Below, one piece after another: positions 56,906 to 64,000 of a stretch of 64,000 nucleotides of DNA. Positions within the stretch are counted from its first letter, which is position 1. Each line of letters begins with the position of its first letter. Source of the stretch: Cellulomonas sp. JH27-2 (GTDB lineage: Bacteria; Actinomycetota; Actinomycetes; Actinomycetales; Cellulomonadaceae); contig NZ_JACYFR010000003.1 of NCBI RefSeq assembly GCF_014837175.1, positions 558,001-622,000 on the forward strand. Direction: 5' to 3'. Position numbers and translations under genes: made by a program. The notes under the pieces are model-generated. The model was not told the origin of the DNA and did no database searches. It worked only from the letters and a program-made list of their open reading frames with translations.

Positions 56906-57784
56906 GTGAGCGGTGAGCGCCTGCGCCTCATGGCGGTGCACGCACATCCGGACGACGAGTCGAGCAAGGGTGCCGCCACGACGGCGAGGTACGCGGCCGA
57001 AGGCGTCGACGTGCTCGTCGTGAGCTGCACGGGCGGTGAGCGCGGCTCCGTGCTGAACCCGGCGTACGGCGAGTTCGAGGGCGGCCTGGACGAGATGCAC
57101 GCGTTGCGTCGCGTCGAGATGGCGGCCGCGGCGCAGGTGCTGGGCATCCAGCAGGAGTGGCTGGGGTTCGTCGACTCCGGGCTGCCGGAAGGCGATCCGC
57201 TGCCGCCGCTGCCGGAGGGCTGCTTCGCGCTGGTCCCGCTGGAGGAGGCCGCGGCGCCCCTGGTCGAGCTGATCCGGCGGTTCCGCCCCCACGTCGTCAC
57301 CACGTACGACCCGTCGGGCGGCTACCCGCACCCGGACCACATCATGTGCCACCGCGTGTCCGTCGAGGCGTGGGCCGCGGCCGGCGACCCGGAGCGCTAC
57401 CCGGACCGAGGCGAACCGTGGACGCCGCTCAAGCTGTACTACAACGCCGGCTTCTCGCTCCCGCGCATGCGGGCGGTCCACGAGGCGCTGCTCGAGGCCG
57501 GTCGCGAGTCGCCGTTCGGCGAGTGGATCGAGTCGCGCGAGGCCCGCGAGATCCCGCAGCGTGACGTCACGACGCGCATCGAGTGCGCGGAGTACTTCGA
57601 CCAGCGCGACGCGGCCCTGCGCGCGCACGCCACGCAGATCGACCCGGACGGCTTCTTCTTCGCCGTCCCGCGGGAGGTCGAGGTGGCCCGCTGGTCCACC
57701 GAGGAGTACGAGCTCGCGGAGTCGCGGGTGCCGACCAACCTGCCCGAGGACGATCTGTTCGCGGGCATCCGGGAGACCGTCTGA
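56906..57784 (+). CDS. mca: Mycothiol S-conjugate amidase
   Basis: A 292-residue zinc amidase that cleaves mycothiol-toxin conjugates, releasing a mercapturic acid for export and recycling GlcN-Ins. The Zn site is [13 protein letters not shown] and [13 protein letters not shown], with [10 protein letters not shown] between. [13 protein letters not shown] and the DGFFFAVP segment separate Mca from the paralogous deacetylase MshB. GTG 56906 follows CGGGAGCC. It marks the host as a mycothiol-producing actinobacterium. Coupled to the next small gene by a 1-nt overlap. Confidence 0.92.
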   Translation: MSGERLRLMAVHAHPDDESSKGAATTARYAAEGVDVLVVSCTGGERGSVLNPAYGEFEGGLDEMHALRRVEMAAAAQVLGIQQEWLGFVDSGLPEGDPLPPLPEGCFALVPLEEAAAPLVELIRRFRPHVVTTYDPSGGYPHPDHIMCHRVSVEAWAAAGDPERYPDRGEPWTPLKLYYNAGFSLPRMRAVHEALLEAGRESPFGEWIESREAREIPQRDVTTRIECAEYFDQRDAALRAHATQIDPDGFFFAVPREVEVARWSTEEYELAESRVPTNLPEDDLFAGIRETV

Positions 57785-58026
57785 TGTTCTTCGCCGTCAC
57801 CCCGTCGCCGTACCCGAGCGACATCACGGTCACGCAGTCGACCGGCGGGTCGCCCGGCTTCCTGGGCTTCGTTTTCACGTTCCTGCTGGCCGTGGCCGCG
57901 GTGCTGCTGTTCCTGTCGCTGACCAAGCAGCTGCGCCGGGTGGACCGGCGCGCCAAGCAGCTGGGGCTGGACGACGAGGGCACGGCCGACCACACCCCCG
58001 ACGACGAGCGTCCCGCCTCGTCATGA
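57784..58026 (+). CDS. Small single-helix membrane protein downstream of mca
   Basis: An 80-residue protein with one membrane segment (PGFLGFVFTFLLAVAAVLLFLSL) followed by a basic stretch (KQLRRVDRRAKQ) and a polar acidic tail, so the C-terminus is probably cytoplasmic. ATG 57784 overlaps the mca stop, and its own stop overlaps the nitrilase start, giving a tightly coupled three-gene operon. Function unknown. Confidence 0.75.
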   Translation: MFFAVTPSPYPSDITVTQSTGGSPGFLGFVFTFLLAVAAVLLFLSLTKQLRRVDRRAKQLGLDDEGTADHTPDDERPASS

Positions 58027-58844
58027 CGCGTCCGGAGCCGCCGCAACGGCCGGCCGTCCGGGTCACGGTCGCGCAGATCCAGGGTTCGTCGGACCCGGGC
58101 GCCAACCGGGAGATGGTCGCGGACGCGTTCGCGACGGCCCAGCGCGTGCGCGCGGACCTGGTCGTCTTCCCGGAGTACACGGCGGCCTTCGCGCCCGACG
58201 GCGTGGGCATCGAGCACGCCGAGTCGCTGCAGGGCCCCTTCGTCGGGCGGCTGCGGGAGCTGGCCGCCGCGTCGGGGGTGGCGGCGATCGCGGGCCTGGT
58301 GATCCCGGGGTCCGACGGGCGCGCGTCGAACGCCGTCGTCGCGGTCGACGGCTCCGGCGAGCTCGCCGGCGTCTATCGCAAGGTGCACCTGTACGACGCG
58401 TTCGGGGCGAGCGAGTCCGTCCGGCTCGAGCCCGGCCCGGTCGACGCTCCGCCGCTCGTGCTCGACGTCGGCGGCCTGCGGTTCGGCGTGCTGACCTGCT
58501 ACGACCTGCGCTTCCCGGAGTCGGCACGGCGGCTCGTGGACGCGGGTGCGCAGGTGCTCGTCGTGCCGGCCGCGTGGGCCGACGGCGAGCTCAAGGCGAT
58601 GCACTGGCGCACGCTCGCCGTCGCCCGGGCCATCGAGAACACGTCCGCCGTCGTGGCCGTCGGGATGGCGGGCAAGAGGGTCACCGGTCGCTCGCTCGTG
58701 GTCGGGCCTGACGGCCTCGTCGGCCTGGAGCTCGACGACGAGCCAGCGGTCCGCACGGTCGACATCGACGGCGCCCAGCTGGGCGAGGTCCGCGAGCAGA
58801 ACCCGTCCCTGGCGAACCGCCGCTACCGCGTGATCCCGCGCTGA
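58023..58844 (+). CDS. Carbon-nitrogen hydrolase (nitrilase family)
   Basis: A 273-residue amidase of the nitrilase superfamily. The catalytic triad is visible as Glu in LVVFPEYTAAF, Lys in GVYRKVHLYDAF and Cys in FGVLTCYDLRFPE. The fold ends with NPSLANRRYRV. The closest characterised groups act on omega-amides such as deaminated glutathione or 2-oxoglutaramate. In an operon with mca, a role in thiol-metabolite repair is an attractive guess only. ATG 58023 overlaps the upstream stop (ATGA). Confidence 0.9.
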   Translation: MTRPEPPQRPAVRVTVAQIQGSSDPGANREMVADAFATAQRVRADLVVFPEYTAAFAPDGVGIEHAESLQGPFVGRLRELAAASGVAAIAGLVIPGSDGRASNAVVAVDGSGELAGVYRKVHLYDAFGASESVRLEPGPVDAPPLVLDVGGLRFGVLTCYDLRFPESARRLVDAGAQVLVVPAAWADGELKAMHWRTLAVARAIENTSAVVAVGMAGKRVTGRSLVVGPDGLVGLELDDEPAVRTVDIDGAQLGEVREQNPSLANRRYRVIPR

Positions 58845-58866
58845 GACCTCGAGCGCGCCCGACGGG

Positions 58867-59604
58867 CTACGCCGCCGAGTAGGACGCGATCGAGACCGCC
58901 ACGTAGTGGCACGTGAAGCCGACGACCGTCAGCGCGTGGAAGACCTCGTGGAAGCCGAACCAGCGCGGGCTCGGGTTGGGGCGCTTGAGGCCGTAGACGA
59001 CGGCGCCGAGCGTGTAGGCGAGCCCGCCGGCGATGACGAGCCACATGATCGCGGGGCCGCCGGAGCGGTAGAACTGCGGCAGGAACGCGACCGCGACCCA
59101 GCCCAGCGCGACGTACACGGGGACGTACACCCAGCGCGGCGCACCGAGCCAGAACACCCGCGCCAGCAGCCCGACAAGAGCGCCGCCCCACACGATGACC
59201 AGCAGGATCTCCGCGGTCCGCTTCGGCAGCAGCAGCACCGCGAGCGGCGTGTACGTGCCCGCGATGATGAGGAAGATGTTGGTGTGGTCCAGTCGGCGCA
59301 GGACGGCCGCCGTGCGCGGGGACCAGCGGCCGCGGTGGTAGATCGCGGAGGTCCCGAAGAGCATGACCGCGGACAGCCCGAACACGGCGGTGGACCACTT
59401 CGCGGCCGCCGTCGGGGACAGCACGACGAGCACGATCGACGCGACCAGGACCAGCGGCGCGACCCCGGCGTGGATCCACCCGCGCAGGTGCGGCTTGATC
59501 GTCTCGGCGACCTTCTCGAGGGGGGTCCCGGAGGCGTCTGTGCCGTCGGGGGTGCCCTCGGGTGTTCCGTCCGGCGTCCCGTGGGGCACAGCGGTCGTGC
59601 TCAT
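58867..59604 (-). CDS. Hemolysin III/PAQR family membrane protein (YqfA-like)
   Basis: A 245-residue protein with seven predicted membrane segments. The conserved ligands are in FGTSAIYHRGRW, RRLDHTNIFLIIAGTYTPL and the late FHEVFHALTVVGFTCHY, matching the metal-binding His/Asp set of the PAQR superfamily. The N-terminus carries a GTPDGTPEGTPDGT repeat. ATG 59604 is preferred over one 5 codons upstream as it opens MSTTAVP. A cluster of CGTAGG/CCTACG palindromes lies upstream. Likely linked to membrane lipid state; it is not a proven hemolysin. Confidence 0.88.
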   Translation of the reverse strand: MSTTAVPHGTPDGTPEGTPDGTDASGTPLEKVAETIKPHLRGWIHAGVAPLVLVASIVLVVLSPTAAAKWSTAVFGLSAVMLFGTSAIYHRGRWSPRTAAVLRRLDHTNIFLIIAGTYTPLAVLLLPKRTAEILLVIVWGGALVGLLARVFWLGAPRWVYVPVYVALGWVAVAFLPQFYRSGGPAIMWLVIAGGLAYTLGAVVYGLKRPNPSPRWFGFHEVFHALTVVGFTCHYVAVSIASYSAA

Positions 59605-59628
59605 GCGGCAGCCTCTCACGTCGGCGTC

Positions 59629-59662
59629 AACCTACGACCCCGTAGGTTACGGCACCGTAGGT
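59629..59662. promoter_or_regulatory. Overlapping palindromes upstream of hemolysin III
   Basis: AACCTACG and CGTAGGTT form a perfect 8-bp dyad with a 4-bp gap (59629-59648). It is joined to a second dyad TACGG-CA-CCGTA (59648-59659), so three CGTAGG-type half-sites lie in 34 bp. The look is of a TetR-type operator array. No regulator is encoded beside it. Confidence 0.6.
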
Positions 59663-59751
59663 AGTGGTGTCGAACCACGCGACCCCCGCACGCTAGTAAC
59701 GTGATCGCGTCGCACCCCCGCGCGGCACCCCACCCGATCGAAGGAGCGAGC

Positions 59752-60513
59752 GTGCGCCTGCCCCACCCGCTCTACGGGCTGTATGAACGACGGCTCGCGG
59801 CGTCGGTCCCGCGGGACAAGGCCCCCCGCCACATCGGCGTCATCCTCGACGGCAACCGCCGCTGGGCCCGCAGCATCGGCGAGTCCACCGCCCACGGGCA
59901 CCGGCGGGGCGCGGACAAGATCGCGGACCTGCTGGACTGGAGCGAGGACGTCGGCGTCGAGGTCGTGACGCTCTGGATGCTCTCGACCGACAACCTCGAG
60001 CGGTCGCCCGACGAGCTGGAACCACTGCTGACGATCATCGAGGACGCCGTCAGCGACCTCGCCGCGTCGGGCCGATGGCGCGTGCAGCCCGTCGGCTCGC
60101 TCGAGCTGCTCCCGGACCACACGCGCGAGGCGCTCCTGGCCGCCCAGGCGGCAACCGTCGGCGTCCAGGGCCTGCACGTCAACGTCGCCGTCGGCTACGG
60201 GGGCCGGCGCGAGATCGCCGACGCGGTGCGCTCCTACCTGCGGGCGGGCGCCCAGGCCGGCGCGTCGCTCGAGGAGCTGGCCGAGGCGTTCGACGTCGAG
60301 CACGTCGCCGAGCACCTGTACACGAAGGGTCAGCCCGACCCGGACCTCGTCATCCGCACCTCGGGCGAGCAGCGCCTGGGCGGGTTCCTGCTGTGGCAGA
60401 GCGCGCACTCGGAGTTCTACTTCTGCGAGGCGTACTGGCCCGACTTCCGGCGCGTCGACTTCCTGCGCGCCGTGCGTGCCTACGCCGCGCGCGAGCGCCG
60501 CTTGGGCCGTTGA
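59752..60513 (+). CDS. uppS: Isoprenyl (cis-prenyl) transferase
   Basis: A 253-residue enzyme adding isopentenyl units in cis to make polyprenyl diphosphate carriers for cell-wall and glycan synthesis. HIGVILDGNRRWAR has the catalytic Asp, LWMLSTDNLERSPDELE lies in the hydrophobic tunnel, and LVIRTSGEQRLGGFLLWQS with FYFCEAYWPDF ends the fold. GTG 59752 has AAGGAGCGAG upstream; a GTG at 59701 is possible but lacks a ribosome site. TAGTAA at 59694-59699 is a likely -10. Product chain length cannot be told; actinobacteria have short- and long-chain forms. Confidence 0.92.
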   Translation: MRLPHPLYGLYERRLAASVPRDKAPRHIGVILDGNRRWARSIGESTAHGHRRGADKIADLLDWSEDVGVEVVTLWMLSTDNLERSPDELEPLLTIIEDAVSDLAASGRWRVQPVGSLELLPDHTREALLAAQAATVGVQGLHVNVAVGYGGRREIADAVRSYLRAGAQAGASLEELAEAFDVEHVAEHLYTKGQPDPDLVIRTSGEQRLGGFLLWQSAHSEFYFCEAYWPDFRRVDFLRAVRAYAARERRLGR

Positions 60514-60640
60514 GCGCGCGCTCGTGTGAACACTGCGTGACATCTGACGACACGCGTGTGATTTACACCTCATGGCGACTCCGGCGGGGTTAGTTTCCGG
60601 AACAGAGGACGACACCCCGCCGTCCCCGGGAGGCCAGCCC

Positions 60641-60781
60641 ATGGAGCATCCGCTCCGGGAGGAGGGTCGACCCCGGCCCTGCTCCACCGGGCCCGGTCGC
60701 CCCCACCCCGTCGCCGATCACCGGCACATGGACCTGCTGCGGCAGGTCGCCGGTGACAGGCGCCTTCTGCGGCGCACGTAG
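60641..60781 (+). CDS. Small ORF upstream of PhoH (PhoAT-like position)
   Basis: A 46-codon ORF beginning MEHPLREEGRPRP and ending GDRRLLRRT, strongly basic. ATG 60641 has GGGAGG 8 nt upstream, one of the better ribosome sites nearby. It ends 18 nt before the PIN-PhoH start. Mycobacterial phoH2 genes are preceded by a small co-transcribed gene, phoAT, so the position is suggestive. No sequence similarity was checked. It could also be chance in GC-rich DNA. Confidence 0.4.
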   Translation: MEHPLREEGRPRPCSTGPGRPHPVADHRHMDLLRQVAGDRRLLRRT

Positions 60782-60799
60782 CGCCGGAGGGAGCACGCC

Positions 60800-62161
60800 G
60801 TGGTCAGCAGCGCAACGCAGCACGTCGAGGTCGTAGAGGGTCGCCGGACGCACGTGCTCGATACCTCGGTCCTGCTGTCCGACCCGAAGGCGATCGCCAG
60901 GTTCGCCGAGCACGACGTGGTCCTGCCCGTCGTCGTCATCACGGAGCTCGAGGCCAAGCGGCACCACGCGGAGCTGGGCTACTTCGCCCGGTCCGCGCTG
61001 CGCATGCTCGACGACCTGCGGATCCAGCACGGCGGCCTGGACACCCCCATCCCGATCACGGACGAGGGCGGTTCCCTGCGCGTCGAGCTCAACCACACCG
61101 ACCCGTCCGTCCTGCCGGCCGGGTTCCGGCTGGGCGACAACGACACGCGCATCCTCGCGGTCGCCGCGAACCTGGCCGCGGAGGGGCACGACGTCACGGT
61201 GGTCTCCAAGGACCTGCCGATGCGCGTCAAGGCGTCCGCGGTGGGCCTGCGGGCCGAGGAGTACCGCGCCGAGCTGGCGGTCGACTCCGGCTGGACCGGG
61301 ATGGACGCGCTCGACCTGTCCGAGCAGCAGATGGCGGACCTGTGGGAGAACGAGTCGGTCGCGCTCGCGGACGTCGCCACCGGCGCCGGCTTCGGGACGA
61401 CGACGCCGCAGGACCTGCCCTGCCACACGGGCCTCGTCCTGCACAGCCCCCGCGGCAGCGCGCTGGGGCGCGTGACGGCCGACAAGCACGTGCAGCTGGT
61501 GCGCGGCGACCAGGACGTCTTCGGCCTGCACGGACGCAGCGCGGAGCAGCGCATCGCCATCGACATGCTGCTCGACGAGGAGATCGGGATCGTCTCGCTC
61601 GGAGGCCGTGCCGGCACCGGCAAGTCGGCGCTCGCGCTGTGTGCGGGACTCGAGGCCGTGCTCGAGCGGCGTCAGCACCGCAAGGTCATGGTGTTCCGGC
61701 CGCTGTACGCGGTGGGCGGTCAGGACCTCGGCTACCTGCCCGGCAGCGAGGCCGAGAAGATGAACCCCTGGGCCCAGGCGGTCTTCGACACGCTCGGCGC
61801 GCTGGTCAGCAAGGAGGTCGTCGAGGAGATCATGGACCGGGACATCCTCGAGGTTCTCCCGCTCACCCACATCCGCGGCCGCTCGCTGCACGACGCGTAC
61901 GTGATCGTCGACGAGGCGCAGTCGCTCGAGCGCAACGTCTTGCTGACCGTGCTGTCCCGCATCGGTCAGAGCTCGCGCGTGGTCCTCACGCACGACGTCG
62001 CGCAGCGCGACAACCTGCGCGTGGGCCGGCACGACGGCATCGCCGCGGTGATCGAGGCGCTCAAGGGCCACCCGCTGTTCGGGCACGTGACCCTCACGCG
62101 GTCGGAGCGCTCGCCCGTCGCGGCGCTCGTCACGGAGCTGCTGGAAGGCCTGGACGCATGA
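60800..62161 (+). CDS. PIN-PhoH fusion protein (PhoH2-like RNase/RNA helicase)
   Basis: A 453-residue protein. Residues ~18-150 are a PIN nuclease domain with acidic residues in [23 protein letters not shown] and [13 protein letters not shown]. Residues ~240-450 are a PhoH ATPase with Walker [33 protein letters not shown] (Walker B) and [17 protein letters not shown]. PhoH2 proteins unwind and cut RNA in an ATP-dependent way. GTG 60800 with CGGAGGGAG upstream. A palindrome ACACGCGTGT at 60550-60559 lies in its leader region. Probably with the small ORF just before it. Confidence 0.9.
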   Translation: MVSSATQHVEVVEGRRTHVLDTSVLLSDPKAIARFAEHDVVLPVVVITELEAKRHHAELGYFARSALRMLDDLRIQHGGLDTPIPITDEGGSLRVELNHTDPSVLPAGFRLGDNDTRILAVAANLAAEGHDVTVVSKDLPMRVKASAVGLRAEEYRAELAVDSGWTGMDALDLSEQQMADLWENESVALADVATGAGFGTTTPQDLPCHTGLVLHSPRGSALGRVTADKHVQLVRGDQDVFGLHGRSAEQRIAIDMLLDEEIGIVSLGGRAGTGKSALALCAGLEAVLERRQHRKVMVFRPLYAVGGQDLGYLPGSEAEKMNPWAQAVFDTLGALVSKEVVEEIMDRDILEVLPLTHIRGRSLHDAYVIVDEAQSLERNVLLTVLSRIGQSSRVVLTHDVAQRDNLRVGRHDGIAAVIEALKGHPLFGHVTLTRSERSPVAALVTELLEGLDA

Positions 62162-62270
62162 GTGCCCTGGTCATCGCCCGGACGGCTGGTGACGCGGCCC
62201 GGCGCGTGGCGCTACTCTCGGCGCGCACCGACGTCCGGGCGGCCAGCCGCCCCATCCCGCAGGAGGCCTC

Positions 62271-62558
62271 ATGACATCGCCCGACCCGATCCCGTCCGGC
62301 ACCTACCCGCCCGTCAGCGACGGCCCCTACGGAGCGGCGGGCGAGGTCAGCCCCAAGCTGCTCCTGCCCGCCGTGCTGCTCTGCTTCTTCCTGGGCGGCC
62401 TGGGCATCCACCGGTTCTACGTCGGCAAGGTCGGCACCGGTGTGCTGATGATCCTGACGCTCGGCGGTCTGGGCATCTGGACGCTGATCGACTTCATCGT
62501 GCTGCTCGTCGGTGCGTTCAAGGACAAGGAGGGTCGGGTCCTCAAGCAGTGGACCTGA
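62271..62558 (+). CDS. TM2 domain membrane protein
   Basis: A 95-residue protein with two membrane helices. After a polar Pro/Gly-rich start, [28 protein letters not shown] and [21 protein letters not shown] form the TM2 hairpin with the typical GxHRFYxG turn, then a short KDKEGRVLK tail. Function unknown in bacteria. ATG 62271 follows AGGAGGCCTC. 109 bp after phoH. Ends at a long palindrome. Confidence 0.9.
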   Translation: MTSPDPIPSGTYPPVSDGPYGAAGEVSPKLLLPAVLLCFFLGGLGIHRFYVGKVGTGVLMILTLGGLGIWTLIDFIVLLVGAFKDKEGRVLKQWT

Positions 62559-62567
62559 TCCCGCGCT

Positions 62568-62605
62568 GACGAAGGGGTGACCGCCGCGGCGGTCACCCCT
62601 TCGTC
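62568..62605. terminator. Perfect 38-nt palindromic bidirectional terminator
   Basis: The two 19-nt halves are perfect reverse complements, giving a 17-bp stem with a CGCG tetraloop. It lies between convergent TM2 and ABC genes. Confidence 0.9.
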
Positions 62606-62618
62606 GCATCAGGACCCG

Positions 62619-63332
62619 TCAGGCGTCGACGAGCCGCCCGTCGGCGAGCCGCACGACGCGGTCCGCCAGCGCCATCATGAGCGGGTCGTGGGTCGACACG
62701 AGCGCGGTCATGCCCTCGGCTTCGACGACCGCGCGCAGCAGCGCCATCACGGCGGTGCCGGTCTCGGTGTCGAGCTGGCCGGTCGGCTCGTCGGCGATGA
62801 GCAGCCGCGGCGACGTCGCGAGCGCGCGGGCGATGGCCACACGCTGCTGCTGGCCGCCGGACATCTCGCCGGGCCGCTGCTGCGCGTGCCCGGACAGCCC
62901 GACCAGCTCCAGCAGCAGGGCCACGCGCGCCTCGCGCTGGGGTGTGGGCGTGCGACGAAGACGCAGGGGGACGCCGACGTTCTCCGCGGCGGACAGCACC
63001 GGCACCAGGCCGAACGTCTGGAAGACGAACGACACGACGTCGCGCCGCAGCTCGACCAGGCCGGCCTCGTCGAGCGAGGACACCTCGCGGCCGTCGATCA
63101 CCACGCGTCCCTCGTCGGGCCGGTCCAGGCCGCCGATGCAGTTGAGCAGCGTCGTCTTGCCCGACCCGGACCGCCCCACGAGCGCGACCAGCTCACCCGG
63201 CGCGATCTCGAACGAGACGTCCTGCAGCGCGTGGACCGCCGCGCTGCCGTGGCCATAGACGCGCGAGACGCGGTCGACGACGACCGCGGGCCGCGTCGCG
63301 GTCGCCGCGGCGGCCGGTGCCTGCTCGGTCAT
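62619..63332 (-). CDS. ABC transporter ATPase (MacB/LolD type)
   Basis: A 237-residue ATPase. Walker A is LVALVGRSGSGKTTLLN, the signature MSGGQQQRVAIARAL, Walker B LLIADEPTGQLD and the switch His is in VSTHDP. The YxFQTFxLxPxLSAxENV segment places it with MacB/LolD-type exporters that pair with FtsX-like permeases. ATG 63332 overlaps the stop of the next upstream ATPase (ATGA). No permease is in the window; it is probably upstream, off the edge. Confidence 0.93.
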   Translation of the reverse strand: MTEQAPAAAATATRPAVVVDRVSRVYGHGSAAVHALQDVSFEIAPGELVALVGRSGSGKTTLLNCIGGLDRPDEGRVVIDGREVSSLDEAGLVELRRDVVSFVFQTFGLVPVLSAAENVGVPLRLRRTPTPQREARVALLLELVGLSGHAQQRPGEMSGGQQQRVAIARALATSPRLLIADEPTGQLDTETGTAVMALLRAVVEAEGMTALVSTHDPLMMALADRVVRLADGRLVDA

Positions 63333-64000
63333 GACTGCTCCTCCCGGTCGCGCGCAGCACCCGAGGCCGAGCGGACGGACACCTGCGACTCCTCGAGCGC
63401 CAGGCGCACGCGGCCCACGAGGTTCAGCGCCTCGCGGAACTCCTTGGGCAGCTGCACGCGCCCGGCGCGGTCCAGCACCGCGAGCTCCTCGGCCACCACG
63501 TGCTCCGTGCCGTCCTCGCGGGTGTGCGTGCGGCGGACGACCTCCGACGACGTGCGACCGTCGCGGATGGCGACGGTGCGCTGCACGTGCTCGGAGACAC
63601 CCGCGTCGTGCGTGACGACGACGATGGTGGTCCCCAGCTCGCGGTTGGCGGTGCGCAGGCTCTCGAGCACGACGTGCGACGTGGCGGTGTCGAGCTCGCC
63701 CGTCGGCTCGTCGGCGAACAGCACCTGCGGGTCGTTGACGAGTCCCACCGCGATGGCGACGCGCTGCTGCTCACCGCCGGACATCTCGCCGGGACGGCGG
63801 TCGGCGCAGTACCCGATCTCGAACATCTCCAGCAGGTCGGCCGCCCGGCGAGCCCGCTCCTTCGCCTTGACGCCCGCGAGCTGCAGCGGGAACGCGACGT
63901 TCTCGGCCGCCGTCAGGTAGGGGACCAGGTTGCGGGCCGTCTGCTGCCAGACGAACCCGACCATCGAGCGTCGGTACTCGACCCGTTGCCGCGTCGTCAT
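63329..64000 (-). CDS. ABC transporter ATPase, N-terminus beyond window
   Basis: At least 223 residues of a second MacB/LolD-type ATPase. The visible part begins just before the Q-loop (MVGFVWQQTARNLVPYLTA) and includes the signature MSGGEQQRVAIAVGL, Walker B QVLFADEPTGELDT and the His switch VVTHDAG, followed by a C-terminal ~70-residue extension ending at a possible regulatory domain. Walker A is missing, so the gene continues beyond position 64000. Overlaps the next ATPase by 4 nt; the pair may form a heterodimer or serve two permeases. Confidence 0.88.
   Translation of the reverse strand: MTTRQRVEYRRSMVGFVWQQTARNLVPYLTAAENVAFPLQLAGVKAKERARRAADLLEMFEIGYCADRRPGEMSGGEQQRVAIAVGLVNDPQVLFADEPTGELDTATSHVVLESLRTANRELGTTIVVVTHDAGVSEHVQRTVAIRDGRTSSEVVRRTHTREDGTEHVVAEELAVLDRAGRVQLPKEFREALNLVGRVRLALEESQVSVRSASGAARDREEQS

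Noticed and set aside
60572-60640. Earlier ATG at 60572 for the small ORF before phoH
   Set aside because: No ribosome site ahead of it; the ATG at 60641 has GGGAGG at good spacing.

Overview
The window is GC-rich (about 70 percent by eye) chromosomal DNA from an actinobacterium. A mycothiol S-conjugate amidase, an actinobacterial DivIC/FtsB-like protein, DUF501, DUF4307, many GTG starts, GTGA or ATGA stop-start overlaps and many apparently leaderless genes all point there. The gene order mfd - SurA-like lipoprotein - mazG - eno - divIC/FtsB-like - DUF501 - ppx resembles Cellulomonadaceae and related Micrococcales. That placement is inference from content and order, not from a search. I see no prophage, insertion sequence or CRISPR array, and no gene-free gap reaches 300 bases.

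Layout. (1) 1-14.4 kb is a cell-surface polysaccharide region: the 3' end of a giant secreted LamG/PKD protein, two GT2-type and three GT4-type glycosyltransferases (one GT2 fused to GtrA), an O-antigen ligase/polymerase-like protein, three tandem acyltransferase-3 enzymes and a TagD-like cytidylyltransferase. One glycosyltransferase carries an in-frame TTA codon. (2) 14.5-30.4 kb is mostly housekeeping: mfd, a SurA-like lipoprotein, mazG, pntAB, eno, a divisome protein, DUF501, ppx, a PadR/HAAS pair, a type II NADH dehydrogenase and DUF1990. It ends in a tRNA with a UAA anticodon whose D-arm is leucine-like but whose variable loop is only 5 nt. (3) 30.5-38.9 kb holds small regulated units: FMN reductase, siderophore-interacting protein, MarR with a divergent MFS exporter, an ABC-2 pair, a Bax-inhibitor-1 protein, an alpha/beta-hydrolase/TetR pair and an FKBP isomerase. 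(4) 38.9-52 kb is a Ter stress-response island. The minus arm has three TerD proteins and a TerC-like membrane protein. The plus arm has TelA, a small partner, three divergent TerD-like proteins, then HpcH/HpaI lyase, a fused phosphoribosyltransferase-TRSP-StiP protein, a HAD phosphatase and a SelW-like redox protein. (5) 52-64 kb is housekeeping again: msrA, an AI-2E family transporter, ilvA, greA, DUF4307, mca, a nitrilase, hemolysin III, a cis-prenyltransferase, PIN-PhoH with a small upstream ORF in the PhoAT position, a TM2 protein and two ABC ATPases, the second cut by the window edge.

How it fits together. The first region probably builds and decorates an envelope glycan. The Ter island pairs Ca2+-binding TerD and TerC/TelA stress proteins with enzymes thought to make a nucleoside-like metabolite, and is the most system-like part of the window. 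Its most original feature is a recurring LDL-containing short motif shared by three neighbouring proteins. Strong hairpin terminators separate most convergent units, and clear dyads sit at the padR, marR, tetR and hemolysin III promoters.
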